From an uncultured Prevotellaceae bacterium (GTDB taxonomy: Bacteria; Bacteroidota; Bacteroidia; Bacteroidales; Muribaculaceae), in assembly GCA_900318645.1 (NCBI GenBank), contig ONLH01000022.1, positions 1 to 55,264 on the forward strand: a DNA stretch of 55,264 nt. The letters are read 5' to 3'. A program made the translations under genes and the position numbers. Below the pieces are notes generated by a model. It searched no databases. It had not been told where the DNA came from and saw nothing but the letters and a program-made list of their open reading frames with translations. Within the stretch, counting starts at the first letter, position 1. Each line of letters begins with the position of its first letter. Positions 14,720 through 24,078 of the stretch are shown piece by piece.

Positions 14720-15802
14720 TCAAGTGAGGTGGTAGATTTTCTTGATGTGCTGCAGGTCGTGCTCGACCATGATGCGGACGAGGTCCTCAAAGGAGGTCTT
14801 GTGCGGATTCCAGCCAAGAAGATTCTTCGCCTTGGTGGGGTCTCCCAACAATTGGTCCACTTCGGCAGGACGGAAGTACTTCGGATCCACCTCGACAAGC
14901 ACCTTGCCTGTTGCTTTATCAATACCCTTCTCTTCAATGCCCTCACCCTGCCATTCAAGCTCGATACCGACATGGTGGAATGCCAAGGAACAGAATTCCC
15001 TCACTGAGTGGCACTCGCCCGTGGCAATGACAAAGTCATCAGGCTCGGGTTGCTGCAGAATGAGCCACATGCACTCCACATAGTCGCGAGCATAGCCCCA
15101 GTCACGCAGGGCATTGAGGTTGCCCAGGTAAAGTTTATCCTGGAGGCCATTGGCAATGCGAGCTGCGGCAAAGGTGATTTTGCGTGTCACGAAGGTTTCA
15201 CCGCGGCGCTCACTCTCGTGGTTAAACAAGATGCCGTTAGCGCAGAACATGCCGTAGCTCTCGCGGTAGTTCTTCATGATCCAGAACGAGTACAGCTTGG
15301 CGCAACCGTATGGGCTGCGGGGATAGAACGGTGTGGTCTCGCATTGAGGCACCTCCTGCACCTTGCCATAGAGCTCGCTTGTGCTGGCCTGGTAGATGCG
15401 TGTCAGCTTCTCACGGCCGGCAATGCGCACCGCCTCGATGAGTCGCAAGGTGCCCACAGCATCGGTTTCGGCAGTGTACTCAGGCACGTCGAACGACACC
15501 TTCACATGGCTCTGTGCCGCCAGATTGTAGATTTCATCAGGTTGAATCTTCTCGATGATACGGATGAGCGAACTGCTATCGGTCATGTCGCCATAGTGCA
15601 GGTTGATGAGGCGGCGTTGCTTCATGTCGCGCACCCACTCGTCAAGGTAGAGGTGCTCAATGCGACCAGTATTGAAACTGCTGCTACGGCGGATGATACC
15701 GTGCACCTCATAGCCCTTATCCAACAGGAATTCAGCCAGATAGGATCCGTCCTGACCAGTAATGCCCGTGATGAGGGCGACTCTCTGATTGTTCTCGTTC
15801 AT
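14720..15802 (-). CDS. gmd: GDP-mannose 4,6-dehydratase
   Basis: 360 residues. NADP-binding loop [16 protein letters not shown], the characteristic [16 protein letters not shown], the catalytic region [11 protein letters not shown] and [10 protein letters not shown] (YxxxK), and [17 protein letters not shown] are all present at the expected places. It converts GDP-mannose to GDP-4-keto-6-deoxy-D-mannose, the first step to GDP-L-fucose. It begins 7 bp after the UpxY-like gene and is followed by fcl, so the operon encodes the full two-step de novo pathway. Confidence 0.96.
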   Translation of the reverse strand: MNENNQRVALITGITGQDGSYLAEFLLDKGYEVHGIIRRSSSFNTGRIEHLYLDEWVRDMKQRRLINLHYGDMTDSSSLIRIIEKIQPDEIYNLAAQSHVKVSFDVPEYTAETDAVGTLRLIEAVRIAGREKLTRIYQASTSELYGKVQEVPQCETTPFYPRSPYGCAKLYSFWIMKNYRESYGMFCANGILFNHESERRGETFVTRKITFAAARIANGLQDKLYLGNLNALRDWGYARDYVECMWLILQQPEPDDFVIATGECHSVREFCSLAFHHVGIELEWQGEGIEEKGIDKATGKVLVEVDPKYFRPAEVDQLLGDPTKAKNLLGWNPHKTSFEDLVRIMVEHDLQHIKKIYHLT

Positions 15803-15809
15803 ATTTGTG

Positions 15810-16412
15810 TTATAATGCGTTGTCTAATTGGTTCGGGTCGGGGTCGGTAATCTTTTCAAGCATCGACAGGTGGACGTGGGTCGTTGCGACAGCGACCACA
15901 CCGGGGATGTTGATGAGCACGCGGCGGTCACGCTTGATGCGAACAAAGATGCCCTCGGCACCCTCAAACGGTCCGCCGATGATGCGGACCCGTTCTCCCT
16001 CGCTGAAATCTCCCGGCTCGGGATTAAGATAGATGAGTTTCTCGTCATAGGTTCCCGCCACCTTGATGAAATTTTCCATCTGATGATTTGGAACGGTAAT
16101 CGGCTTGCCTGTGCCACGATCCATGATATAGCGGATGGGCATGGCCGTCGTCTCCCTATACTCTTTCATCTCGCTGGGAGTGAGATAGATAAAGATGAGG
16201 TTATGGACGCTGGGGACAAGACGTTTCACCATCACGCCGTTGCGTTCCTCGCGACGGTACTGCATGGGGACAAAATTGGTGATGCCGCGCACGTCAAGTT
16301 CTTCCTTCACCTTGAGCTCGCGGTTATAGGTCACTCGGATAGCATACCACAGCTTTTCCTCGCGACCTTTCTTTATAATTGTTCTCACTTCCACGAGTGC
16401 AAAATTACTCAT
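15810..16412 (-). CDS. UpxY-family (NusG-like) transcription antiterminator
   Basis: About 200 residues with the NusG N-terminal domain ([20 protein letters not shown], then [12 protein letters not shown] and [12 protein letters not shown]) and a C-terminal KOW segment ([20 protein letters not shown]). UpxY proteins bind the leader of their own capsule operon and prevent premature termination. Here the operon appears to contain only gmd and fcl. The start is uncertain: ATGs at 16412, 16433 and 16469 are in frame. A TAATTTTG box overlaps the beginning of the frame at about 16398-16405, so even a later start is possible. It diverges from the NUDIX gene. Confidence 0.85.
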   Translation of the reverse strand: MSNFALVEVRTIIKKGREEKLWYAIRVTYNRELKVKEELDVRGITNFVPMQYRREERNGVMVKRLVPSVHNLIFIYLTPSEMKEYRETTAMPIRYIMDRGTGKPITVPNHQMENFIKVAGTYDEKLIYLNPEPGDFSEGERVRIIGGPFEGAEGIFVRIKRDRRVLINIPGVVAVATTHVHLSMLEKITDPDPNQLDNAL

Positions 16413-16477
16413 TTTTTCGTTATCAAGTACCATTCCGTGTAATTCCACGTTATAATAATAAACGAGCAAAGATTATT

Positions 16478-17035
16478 ATGGCGAAGGAAATCAAGAAATG
16501 GACCACGCTCGAGAGCCGCTACATCATCCAACGGCCCTGGCTCACGGCACGCGTGGACAAAGTGCAACTGCCCGACGGGCGTATCAACCCAGAGCACTAT
16601 GTGCTGGAATACCCCGAGTGGGTCAACATCATCGCTATCACTCGTGATGGCAAGTTTGTCATGGTCAGGCAGTACCGCCATGCCATGGACATCGTGCTTG
16701 ACGAATTGTGTGCCGGCGTGGTCGAAGAGGGCGAAGCGCCCCTGCAGGCCGCCCAGCGCGAACTGCTCGAGGAGACGGGCTACGGCAGAGGAACGTGGCG
16801 TGAAATCATGACCGTGGGTCAGAATCCCAGCATCTGTGACAATATCACCCACTGCTTCCTGGCCGAAGGGGTGGAGCGCGTCAGCGACCAGCACCTCGAT
16901 GCCAGCGAGGACATCGCTGTGCTGCTGCTAACGCGCGACGAAGTCGAGGCGATGCTGCGCGAGAACCGCCAACTACAGGCCCTCATGGCAGCTCCACTGT
17001 GGCGCTACCTCGCCGAGCACCCCAAAATCAGTTAG
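16478..17035 (+). CDS. NUDIX hydrolase (ADP-ribose pyrophosphatase-like)
   Basis: 185 residues from the ATG at 16478. The Nudix box is complete: G-V-V-E-E-G-E-A followed by AAQRELLEETGY (Gx5Ex7REUxEExGU). The preceding FVMVRQYRHAMDIVLDELCAG matches the ADP-ribose/GDP-mannose pyrophosphatase subgroup. It hydrolyses a nucleoside diphosphate linked to another moiety, probably ADP-ribose. An upstream in-frame ATG at 16379 lies inside the divergent antiterminator gene and is rejected. Given the neighbouring GDP-mannose enzymes, GDP-mannose as substrate is an alternative. Confidence 0.88.
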   Translation: MAKEIKKWTTLESRYIIQRPWLTARVDKVQLPDGRINPEHYVLEYPEWVNIIAITRDGKFVMVRQYRHAMDIVLDELCAGVVEEGEAPLQAAQRELLEETGYGRGTWREIMTVGQNPSICDNITHCFLAEGVERVSDQHLDASEDIAVLLLTRDEVEAMLRENRQLQALMAAPLWRYLAEHPKIS

Positions 17036-17060
17036 GGGTTAGAAGTCAGGAGTTAGAAGT
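17036..17060. repeat. Degenerate GTTAGAAGT tandem repeat
   Basis: Directly after the NUDIX stop come two or three imperfect copies of GGAGTTAGAAGT. The same unit occurs at 27692-27728, and related decamer runs at 46774-46803 and 50062-50091. Confidence 0.5.
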
Positions 17061-17099
17061 TGTGTGCCAAAACTCTATCTGCTTGAATTTTGGCACACA
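17061..17099. terminator. Bidirectional terminator between NUDIX and flavodoxin genes
   Basis: TGTGTGCCAAAA (17061-17072) and TTTTGGCACACA (17088-17099) form a perfect 12-bp stem between two convergent genes. The plus strand continues into GCTTTTTCTTT. Confidence 0.75.
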
Positions 17100-17109
17100 C
17101 GCTTTTTCT

Positions 17110-17997
17110 TTATCTTACCACCCTAGTGAAAACAGGAGCTTTGTCTTTCTCAACAAGCACATAGACTTTGATTTCGCTGGCAGGAGGCATGCCGGGCTTG
17201 TTCTCGCGTGGCATGTCCATTGCGGTGAACAGGTACTCTATTCCATCAAGGACTGTGCGCGATGCGACGGTTTTAGCCTTAGCATTAAGCATCGGATAGC
17301 CGTTGACGGCAGCGTCAAAGATGGCAGTCTCTTCAGCACTGACGGGATGCTGCTCGGGGAAGTCGGCGGGCTCAAAAGGTGACTCTGCCTGTTTTTTTGC
17401 CGCAACATTAGTCGTATCAAGCACAGCCATAAGCGCCGAATAGCGTTTCAGAAACTGTTCAAGTTCCTTGGGCATGGCATCCATGCGAGCGGCACGCACG
17501 CCATAACCGGGCAAAATCATGGCATTGGGCTCAGCCTCGGTCAGGTCCTTCATGCTTGACTCCAGTCCACCGCTGCCAAAGGTACAGAACGGCACCACTT
17601 TCTTGTCGCTCAAATCCACTTTCTCCAGCAAGGAGGCAATGGGAGGCGCATAAGTGCCGAACCAGATAGGATAGCCGATGAAAATCCATTCATAATCGGC
17701 GACATTCGACTTCATGGGTTTAATCTCGGGCAGGATGCCTTTCTCACGGTCAGCCTTGCAGCGGTCAATCGTTGCCTGGAAAGCGGTGTCATAGGGCTCT
17801 ACAAGGGTGATTTCCTCGATGTCGGCATCGAGGCGCGTGGCGATTTCCTGTGCCACGGTCTTGGTGTTCGACGTCTGGGAGTAATACAATACCAACACCT
17901 TGGACTTGGGGGCCTCTTTTGCATCTTTCTTCTGGGTGCACGATACGACAGTCATCAAGGCCACTACAGCGAGCACGATAAATTTCATTATTTTCAT
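17110..17997 (-). CDS. Flavodoxin-domain lipoprotein
   Basis: 295 residues. The N-terminus is a lipoprotein signal with lipobox VVSC (Cys at about 20). A flavodoxin-like domain follows: VLVLYYSQTSNTKTVAQEI is the FMN phosphate loop, and EWIFIGYPIWFGTYAPP and FCTFGSGGLESS are the flavin-contacting loops. The last 90 residues are an extra domain of unknown type. Secreted flavodoxins of this kind are common in Bacteroidales; FMN binding is inferred and the periplasmic partner is not known. It is the last gene of the leftward run starting at the GT2 gene, 58 bp after the transglutaminase-like gene. Confidence 0.85.
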   Translation of the reverse strand: MKIMKFIVLAVVALMTVVSCTQKKDAKEAPKSKVLVLYYSQTSNTKTVAQEIATRLDADIEEITLVEPYDTAFQATIDRCKADREKGILPEIKPMKSNVADYEWIFIGYPIWFGTYAPPIASLLEKVDLSDKKVVPFCTFGSGGLESSMKDLTEAEPNAMILPGYGVRAARMDAMPKELEQFLKRYSALMAVLDTTNVAAKKQAESPFEPADFPEQHPVSAEETAIFDAAVNGYPMLNAKAKTVASRTVLDGIEYLFTAMDMPRENKPGMPPASEIKVYVLVEKDKAPVFTRVVR

Positions 17998-18055
17998 ATT
18001 GTCAACATTTATAAGGCTGGTTATTCATTTGTACCAAGCGTAGTGATTACCATTG

Positions 18056-18976
18056 TTATTCTGGATTTGCCCAGAACTTCTTGGCGTCGGTGGTAACGAC
18101 TTCATTGTCCGATCTTCCGAACGGTGTGAAGCCTTCGGGCACGATATTGACATAATGGCCAGGTTCAAAATCCTTGTCGGCACGGTCCTCCTGGTAGTAA
18201 TGGAGTGTTTCCCAAGATGAGAACCAATAAGTGTTTTTGGCCATGTAGCAATAGTAGTAGTCGTGCTTGGTGGTAGCATCCTTGAAGCCCGGATACATCA
18301 GCATCTGCTCACCAGCGGCATACTTGTCACGCATTTCCAAGAGGTTAAGCGGTGTGCCGTTCTGGTCGGTGCAATAATGCCCGTCCATGTCTGAGTCGAT
18401 AAAGGCCCACTTACCCTGCTCAGGAAGCCACACCTCATTCACCACATGGCAATCCTGATCATTCTCGTCCTGTGGGAGACATGTCACATAACGAGCCGTC
18501 AGGCCAGCGGCCTGCATCAGTTCATAATTGAGGATAGCATGCATGCGGCAGTTGAAGCCTGAATCCTCTTCTTTGGTGAACTTCCACAGATCGATGGCGT
18601 TTCTATGCTCAGGCAAATTTCTGGAGTCTACATGAGGGATGTTGGTAGCCACAAACCTGGATATAGCAAGTGCTTTTTCCCACGTCGAGGCGTTAGGGTG
18701 ATAAAGCGAATCCAACTTGAAGTAATCCCTTATCTCCTGAGCACGAGCCGAGTCTTGAACTAATGCGAAGTGATACTGAACAGTATCGGTCTTGAATGGG
18801 GACTGTTTGAGCAAATCAACAAATTCCGCTTCTTTGGTAATGACCTCGTTCTCTCCTATGCTGATGTAATACTTCTCGGAGCTAACCAGATACCAATAGG
18901 CACATACAGCCAACACGCCGATGAGGGCAAAGAGGCCAACCGCAATGCGAAAAAGGTATTTCAAGAACTTCTTCAT
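18056..18976 (-). CDS. Membrane-anchored transglutaminase-like protein
   Basis: 306 residues. An N-terminal membrane segment (about residues 9-30, FRIAVGLFALIGVLAVCAYW) is followed by an extracytoplasmic domain. The transglutaminase-like core has a Cys in GFNCRMHAI, a His in DCHVVNEVWL and an Asp in AFIDSDMDGH, the Cys-His-Asp triad arrangement. Members act as peptidases or cross-linkers; no substrate can be given. It starts 11 bp after the YhcG-type gene and is evidently in the same operon. Confidence 0.8.
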   Translation of the reverse strand: MKKFLKYLFRIAVGLFALIGVLAVCAYWYLVSSEKYYISIGENEVITKEAEFVDLLKQSPFKTDTVQYHFALVQDSARAQEIRDYFKLDSLYHPNASTWEKALAISRFVATNIPHVDSRNLPEHRNAIDLWKFTKEEDSGFNCRMHAILNYELMQAAGLTARYVTCLPQDENDQDCHVVNEVWLPEQGKWAFIDSDMDGHYCTDQNGTPLNLLEMRDKYAAGEQMLMYPGFKDATTKHDYYYCYMAKNTYWFSSWETLHYYQEDRADKDFEPGHYVNIVPEGFTPFGRSDNEVVTTDAKKFWANPE

Positions 18977-18987
18977 AATCTTATTTC

Positions 18988-20061
18988 CTATTGGTTATTG
19001 TTCTTATTATGCTGCAAATAAAATAATTCTTTTTGCTGCTCAATCTCCCGCCTCAGTACTTCTTCGGTCGGCAGATAAGTCAGATATTTGGCAGCAAACA
19101 GTTGCTTGCTGTCATGTAATACCGAGTATTTCGCTATATCTCGACTTGTATCAGAGCAGAGCAGTAGGCCAATGGTTGGATTGTCCCCATCTGTTCTTTT
19201 CAGATCATCAAACATCCTCACATACATGTCCATTTGTCCCACATCTTGATGCGTCAATTTCTTTGTCTTGAGGTCAATGAGGACATAGCATTTTAACGCT
19301 ACATTGTAGAACACGAGATCAACAAAGAAATCACCACCATCAGAACTAATATGATATTGCTCAGCCATAAATGCGAACCCTCGTCCCATCTCAAGCAGGA
19401 ATTCTTTCAAGTGACGAATAATGGCTTTCTCTAGTTCTGTTTCAGTAAAAGCAGCATTCGAGGGGAGTTGAAGGAACTCTGCTACAACCGGATCTTTAAG
19501 GAAATCTTGTGGCTCATCTTTCAGCGGTTTAGTGAGTTGTAACATTTCTTTAACCACAACTTCTTTTTTGGGAGATTGCAACAAGCGATGATAGTATTGA
19601 GAGCCCACATTGCGCGCCAATGTGCGCACACTCCATGATTGGGATGAGGCTTCTCTAACATACCAATATCTCGCATCATCACTCGTGACCGATAACAACG
19701 TGCGGTAATGGGTCCAAGTGAGATTTGGCACTCGCGAGTGCCAAATCTCTAAGTCTTTGAAGCACAGGTAGAACTGTCGATAATCACGCAAGTTCCTAGG
19801 TGAATAACCCTTGGGGTAGATTCGGGACAACTCATGTGACAATAAATCTATTAGATGCTTACCATATTCGGCACGGCTTTCGCCATGTTGTTCTTCTTCT
19901 ACGATACGTTTACCCACATTCCAATATGTCAGAATCGAAACGGTATTGACAGATCGGTAGGCCTCACGCAAGCCTTTTTCCACAATCAGTTTGACATCGT
20001 CAACCAATTGTTGAGGTAGCACTTGAGCATCCTGTTTATTTGGGATATTATTCTTTTCCAT
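18988..20061 (-). CDS. YhcG/DUF1016 family PD-(D/E)XK nuclease-like protein
   Basis: 357 residues. The N-terminal DUF1016 domain (TVSILTYWNVGKRIVEEEQ and YPKGYSPRNLRDYRQFYLCF) is followed by a C-terminal PD-(D/E)XK fold, with DFFVDLVFYN then CYVLIDLKTKK giving the D...D-x-K core. The family is widespread, often near restriction systems or DNA-processing genes, and its role is not settled. Here it lies between radC and a transglutaminase-like gene. The catalytic residues look intact. Confidence 0.88.
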   Translation of the reverse strand: MEKNNIPNKQDAQVLPQQLVDDVKLIVEKGLREAYRSVNTVSILTYWNVGKRIVEEEQHGESRAEYGKHLIDLLSHELSRIYPKGYSPRNLRDYRQFYLCFKDLEIWHSRVPNLTWTHYRTLLSVTSDDARYWYVREASSQSWSVRTLARNVGSQYYHRLLQSPKKEVVVKEMLQLTKPLKDEPQDFLKDPVVAEFLQLPSNAAFTETELEKAIIRHLKEFLLEMGRGFAFMAEQYHISSDGGDFFVDLVFYNVALKCYVLIDLKTKKLTHQDVGQMDMYVRMFDDLKRTDGDNPTIGLLLCSDTSRDIAKYSVLHDSKQLFAAKYLTYLPTEEVLRREIEQQKELFYLQHNKNNNQ

Positions 20062-20107
20062 ATAGCAAAGAATCTACAATTATCGGACCTTGCATTTGTT
20101 ATGTTTA

Positions 20108-20833
20108 TTACAGCAGGCGGCCGTGGTCGTTGTAGCTGTAGTAGCGGTTGCCGCGGCAGACGATGATGTGGTCCACGAGCTGGATGTCCATGACCTTGCA
20201 GGCCTGATGGACGCGCTCGGTCAGACGGTCGTCCTGAGTGCTGGGGTTGGGGTTGTCGCTGGGGTGGTTGTGGGCCAGGATGATGCCTGAGGAGAGGCGC
20301 TCAATGGCAGGTCGCAGGATCATCTTGATATCGGCAACAGTCATTGCCGTGCCTCCACTGCTGATGCGTACACACTCCTCAACCTGCTTGGCATGGTTGA
20401 GCAAGACAACCATCATTTCCTCGTGGTCAAGGTGCTCCATGCGGGTGCGCAGGTACTGGTAAGCCTCGTCGCTGCTGGTGATTTTGAAGCGTTCCTCAAA
20501 TTCCTCCTGCTGATAACGACGAGCCAATTCTAGAGCAGCGAGAATCTCAATGGCCTTGACCTCACCGATGCCGTGGTAGTTCTTGACCAGGTTATTAATG
20601 CCTTTACGAGCAATGAGATACAGCTTGTCGTCATTGTCCCGCAGGATGCGCTGACACAGGTCAACGACCGACTCACCAGGCGTTCCCACACGCAACAGGA
20701 TAGCGAGCAGCTCGGCAGTCGATAGACTACCGAAGCCATGCTTCTTGGCTTTCTCGCGTGGGCGATCTTCCTCGGGGACAGTCTCCTTGATATTGCGGCT
20801 CGCCACTTTAGTGCTGTCTTTTTCCTCCTGCAT
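20108..20833 (-). CDS. radC: RadC family JAB/MPN-domain protein
   Basis: 241 residues. Helix-hairpin-like N-terminal part (KKHGFGSLSTAELLAILL) and a C-terminal JAMM/MPN metal site, HNHPSDNPNPSTQDD. The usual HxHPSGxxxPSxxD motif has an Asp in place of Gly; the two His and the final Asp are kept. RadC was first linked to DNA repair, but that assignment is weak and its true function is unknown. The gene begins 24 bp after the GT2 gene and precedes the YhcG-type gene by 46 bp. Confidence 0.92.
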   Translation of the reverse strand: MQEEKDSTKVASRNIKETVPEEDRPREKAKKHGFGSLSTAELLAILLRVGTPGESVVDLCQRILRDNDDKLYLIARKGINNLVKNYHGIGEVKAIEILAALELARRYQQEEFEERFKITSSDEAYQYLRTRMEHLDHEEMMVVLLNHAKQVEECVRISSGGTAMTVADIKMILRPAIERLSSGIILAHNHPSDNPNPSTQDDRLTERVHQACKVMDIQLVDHIIVCRGNRYYSYNDHGRLL

Positions 20834-20857
20834 GGTTACTACGAATGAAACGGAGAA

Positions 20858-21853
20858 CTACTTTCCTTTTCTCATATTAATTTCCTCGTTGATGTCACGG
20901 CCGTGTTTCAAGAGGATTTTCCAGACGTAGGCCTTGATGAAGCCCCAGCCGTAGCTACACAGTTGTGTGAAACTCGTGGCAACAGCAAGGGTGGCTATCT
21001 TGAAGCTGCGCGTCTCAATGAGGGCGGCACACCACAGCATCACGGCATAAAGCAGGATAGGAAGGATGAACCACCATTTCCACAACGAAAGCAACAATAG
21101 CAATACGCAACCGATGAGGAACACGGCAGGCAGACAGTGTACAGCCTTGAGGCTGTCAGGATACAACAGCTTGAGGGTAATGCGCGACATACCGAAGACA
21201 TAGGTCTGGCGCGCGAACTTGCTGATGCTGGTGCGGCGCTTGTGATAGACAAATGCGGGACGAATCAAGCGGATGTCAAAGCCTGCCTGGCGCACGCGGG
21301 TACTCATGTCGATGTCCTCGCTAAACATCTCGCGGAAACCACCCACCTTCTCGTACACCTCACGCGAATAGCCCATATTGAACGAGCGCGGCACGAACTT
21401 CTCCATCTGCACCTTGCCGCCACGGATGCCACCGGTGGTCAGGAAGGAGGTCATGGAGAAGGAAATGGCCTTCTGCACATCGGTAAAGTCATCGCTCGCC
21501 GCATCGGGGCCACCGAAACACGGCACATAGTTATTGGCCAATTCCCTACCCAATGTCTTGAAATAATCGGGCGGGATGACACAATCACTGTCAAAGAACA
21601 CGAAGTATTGGCCCGTGGCATGCTCCAAGCCGTAGTTGCGAGCAATGGAACGGCCCTCATTAGTTTTATAGAAATAGCGCAGGTCCAACTCACTGCTGTA
21701 ACGCAACGCGATGTCCTCGCAACGCTCAGTAGAACCGTCCTCCACCAGGATAATCTCAAAATCTTTGTCGGTCTGTCGGGTAAGGCTCCTCAGCAGGTCC
21801 TCCACCTCGTCACGCCGGTTATATACCGGCACTATTACTGAAAAATAAGGCAT
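20858..21853 (-). CDS. Family 2 glycosyltransferase with C-terminal membrane segments
   Basis: 331 residues from the ATG at 21853 (MPYFSVIVPVYNRRDEV). GT-A fold motifs: SVIVPVYN, FEIILVEDGS and the metal-binding DSD in FVFFDSDCVIPPDYF, plus FSEDIDMSTRVRQAG as the acceptor-side ED motif. Two hydrophobic segments at about 240-285 put the enzyme at the inner membrane. Sugar donor and acceptor are unknown. The frame runs to 21883, but a TAATTTTG promoter box lies at 21881-21888, so the longest start is excluded. Confidence 0.9.
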   Translation of the reverse strand: MPYFSVIVPVYNRRDEVEDLLRSLTRQTDKDFEIILVEDGSTERCEDIALRYSSELDLRYFYKTNEGRSIARNYGLEHATGQYFVFFDSDCVIPPDYFKTLGRELANNYVPCFGGPDAASDDFTDVQKAISFSMTSFLTTGGIRGGKVQMEKFVPRSFNMGYSREVYEKVGGFREMFSEDIDMSTRVRQAGFDIRLIRPAFVYHKRRTSISKFARQTYVFGMSRITLKLLYPDSLKAVHCLPAVFLIGCVLLLLLSLWKWWFILPILLYAVMLWCAALIETRSFKIATLAVATSFTQLCSYGWGFIKAYVWKILLKHGRDINEEINMRKGK

Positions 21854-21880
21854 CTCTATTCCAGATTTCATTTCACTCCA

Positions 21881-21888
21881 CAAAATTA
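21881..21888 (-). promoter_or_regulatory. -7 box of the GT2-radC-yhcG operon
   Basis: The minus strand reads TAATTTTG, matching TAnnTTTG, about 28 bp upstream of the ATG at 21853. It diverges from the promoter of the Sua5-type gene. Confidence 0.5.
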
Positions 21889-21994
21889 GTCATTTTTCTT
21901 GTTTCCAATGGCTAATTACATGATTTTTACTTATCCTCATTTAATAACCGAAATAATAAAACTACAAAGTGTTCGTTTTATTGGAATTTTACAG

Positions 21995-22002
21995 TATCTT
22001 TG
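21995..22002 (+). promoter_or_regulatory. -7 box of the sua5-fmt operon
   Basis: TATCTTTG, 20 bp before the ATG at 22023. It overlaps the beginning of the longer open frame, which shows that the protein starts at 22023 and not at 21969. No perfect -33 TTTG is present at the usual distance. Confidence 0.6.
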
Positions 22003-22022
22003 CAGATTGTAAACCATCGGAA

Positions 22023-22625
22023 ATGAGTTTAAACAAGGAACAAATACAGAAAGCCAGAGCGCAGCAGGATGCTGATATCACACAATGCCTCAAAGTTTTA
22101 AGTAGCGGAGGGCTGATCCTCTACCCTACCGACACCGTATGGGGCATCGGCTGTGACGCCACCAATGCCGAGGCTGTGAAAAAAATCTATCAGTTGAAAC
22201 AGCGCGATGACAGCAAGGCGCTCATCGTACTCATTGACAGTGCCGAACACCTGGACCACTATGTGGTGGACGTGCCCCCCATCGCCCTTGAATTGATTGA
22301 TGTGGCGGTAAAGCCGCTGACCATCATCTATGAGGGTGCTTACAATCTGGCCCCTAATGTATTGGGCGATGAGGACAGTGTGGGCATCAGGATTCCCAAT
22401 GACGAGTTCTGTCATCGCTTGTGTGAACGCTACGGCAAGCCCATCGTGTCCACCTCGGCCAACGTGAGCGGCCAGCCGACGGCCAAGACCTTTGCCGACA
22501 TTGACCCGTCCATCGTTAAGGGTGTTGACTATGCCGTGCAATACCGTCGGGGTGACCTTCAGCCGCACCAACCGTCAAACATCATCCTGTTGAGCCGCGA
22601 CGGCACGTTTAAAATCATCCGTTAA
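22023..22625 (+). CDS. L-threonylcarbamoyladenylate synthase (Sua5/YrdC family)
   Basis: 200 residues. The family blocks are clear: GGLILYPTDTVWGIGCDA, KKIYQLKQRDDSKAL, VGIRIPNDEFCHRLC and PIVSTSANVSGQPTA. The enzyme makes threonylcarbamoyl-AMP from threonine, bicarbonate and ATP for t6A modification of tRNA. It is the YrdC domain alone, without the C-terminal Sua5 domain. It is the first gene of a rightward operon; the next gene follows 16 bp later. A YciO-like paralogue cannot be excluded. Confidence 0.88.
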   Translation: MSLNKEQIQKARAQQDADITQCLKVLSSGGLILYPTDTVWGIGCDATNAEAVKKIYQLKQRDDSKALIVLIDSAEHLDHYVVDVPPIALELIDVAVKPLTIIYEGAYNLAPNVLGDEDSVGIRIPNDEFCHRLCERYGKPIVSTSANVSGQPTAKTFADIDPSIVKGVDYAVQYRRGDLQPHQPSNIILLSRDGTFKIIR

Positions 22626-22641
22626 TCCTAGACAATAGCAC

Positions 22642-24078
22642 ATGAGAATCAGGCTCGACATCAAGAACAAGGCTCACCTGCAACGCATCAAGTACGTTTT
22701 GGGCGACTTCGTGATGTCCAATCTAGCCTGGCTTACCTATAACTGTGTACGCTGGAAGATGGGAGCTGTCGTGGGTCACGCGACACTCTCCAGTTACCTC
22801 ACCAGCAACATGGTTGTACTCGGGCAGATCTTTTTCCCACTGCTGATGATGGTGACCTACATCTTCAGTGGATATTATAATAATGTATGCCGCAAATCAC
22901 GAGTGCAAGAGCTGCTCACGACCGCGGCCAGTTCAGGAATCAACACGTTGCTCATCTTCTTCATCGCTCTCATCAACGACGTTGTGGGCGTTCGTGGCAA
23001 CGACTATGAAATGATCCTGATCCTGTGGGTCATGCTCTTCGGCTTTGTCTATCTGGTGCGCGCTATCATTACCAATATCGCCACTCGACAGATCATGTCC
23101 CGCAAGTGGACCTTCCCCACGCTGATCATCGGTAGCGGCTCGGCAGCGTTGCTGTTTTTCAACAAGTTGAACAGCCAGCGCAAGTTCTCGGGCTATGATA
23201 TCCGTGGCTTCGTCAATATCCCAGGCGAGAATCCCGTCAAGGGCAACCCGCTTCCCTGTTATGAACTCGACGAACTTAAGGAAGTGTGTGAAAAAGAAGG
23301 AATCTGGGAACTCATTGTTGTCCCCAGCCGTGATGACGATCACCAAAACATGAAAGCCATCAACAAGCTGTTCAGTCTTGACCTGCCCATTATGATTTCA
23401 CCTAAACGGTTCAACATGATGCAGAGCCAAGTGCGTATCTCGGACATCTACGGTGAACCGCTCGTGAATATCTCGCGTAGCAACATGAGCGACAGTGGCA
23501 AGAACATCAAGCGTGCCATCGATGTCGTCGTGTCAATATTGGCACTGCTGGCGCTCACACCGCTTTACATCATTGTGGCGGCAATCATCAAGTTTACCAG
23601 TCCAGGACCCGTATTCTACTTGCAAGAGCGCGTAGGCCTTCACAATAAGCCGTTCAATATCATCAAGTTCCGCTCGATGATTCAGAATGCCGAAGCAGCT
23701 GGCAAGCCCCAGTTATCGTCGGATGACGATCCTCGCATCACCCCCTTCGGCCGTTTCATGCGTAAATACCGCATCGATGAACTGCCCCAGTTCTGGAACG
23801 TACTCAAGGGCGAGATGTCGATTGTGGGTCCCCGTCCCGAGCGCAAGTACTATGTTGACCAGATTCTGCAGCGCGTGCCTGCCTACGCCCTGCTTCACCA
23901 GGTGCGCCCCGGCATCACCTCGATGGGTATGGTCAAGTTTGGCTATGCCAAGAATGTCGACGAGATGGTCGAACGCGTCAGTCACGACCTGATGTATCTT
24001 GACAACATGTCGTTGCTCAACGACCTGAGAATTCTCATCTATACCATCAAAATCGTCTTTACCGGTCGCGGAATGTGA
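22642..24078 (+). CDS. Polyprenyl-phosphate sugar-1-phosphate transferase (WbaP/CpsE-like)
   Basis: 478 residues: several N-terminal membrane segments (about residues 20-140), a CoA-binding-like middle domain (LIIGSGSAALLFFNKL) and a C-terminal bacterial sugar transferase domain. The latter contains KRAIDVVVSILALLALTP, SPGPVFYLQERVG, FNIIKFRSM, KYRIDELPQFWNVLKGEMS, VGPRPE and RPGITSM. These start lipid-linked oligosaccharide or exopolysaccharide synthesis by transferring a sugar-1-phosphate to undecaprenyl phosphate at the inner membrane. Its stop overlaps the next start by four bases (ATGA). Confidence 0.92.
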   Translation: MRIRLDIKNKAHLQRIKYVLGDFVMSNLAWLTYNCVRWKMGAVVGHATLSSYLTSNMVVLGQIFFPLLMMVTYIFSGYYNNVCRKSRVQELLTTAASSGINTLLIFFIALINDVVGVRGNDYEMILILWVMLFGFVYLVRAIITNIATRQIMSRKWTFPTLIIGSGSAALLFFNKLNSQRKFSGYDIRGFVNIPGENPVKGNPLPCYELDELKEVCEKEGIWELIVVPSRDDDHQNMKAINKLFSLDLPIMISPKRFNMMQSQVRISDIYGEPLVNISRSNMSDSGKNIKRAIDVVVSILALLALTPLYIIVAAIIKFTSPGPVFYLQERVGLHNKPFNIIKFRSMIQNAEAAGKPQLSSDDDPRITPFGRFMRKYRIDELPQFWNVLKGEMSIVGPRPERKYYVDQILQRVPAYALLHQVRPGITSMGMVKFGYAKNVDEMVERVSHDLMYLDNMSLLNDLRILIYTIKIVFTGRGM

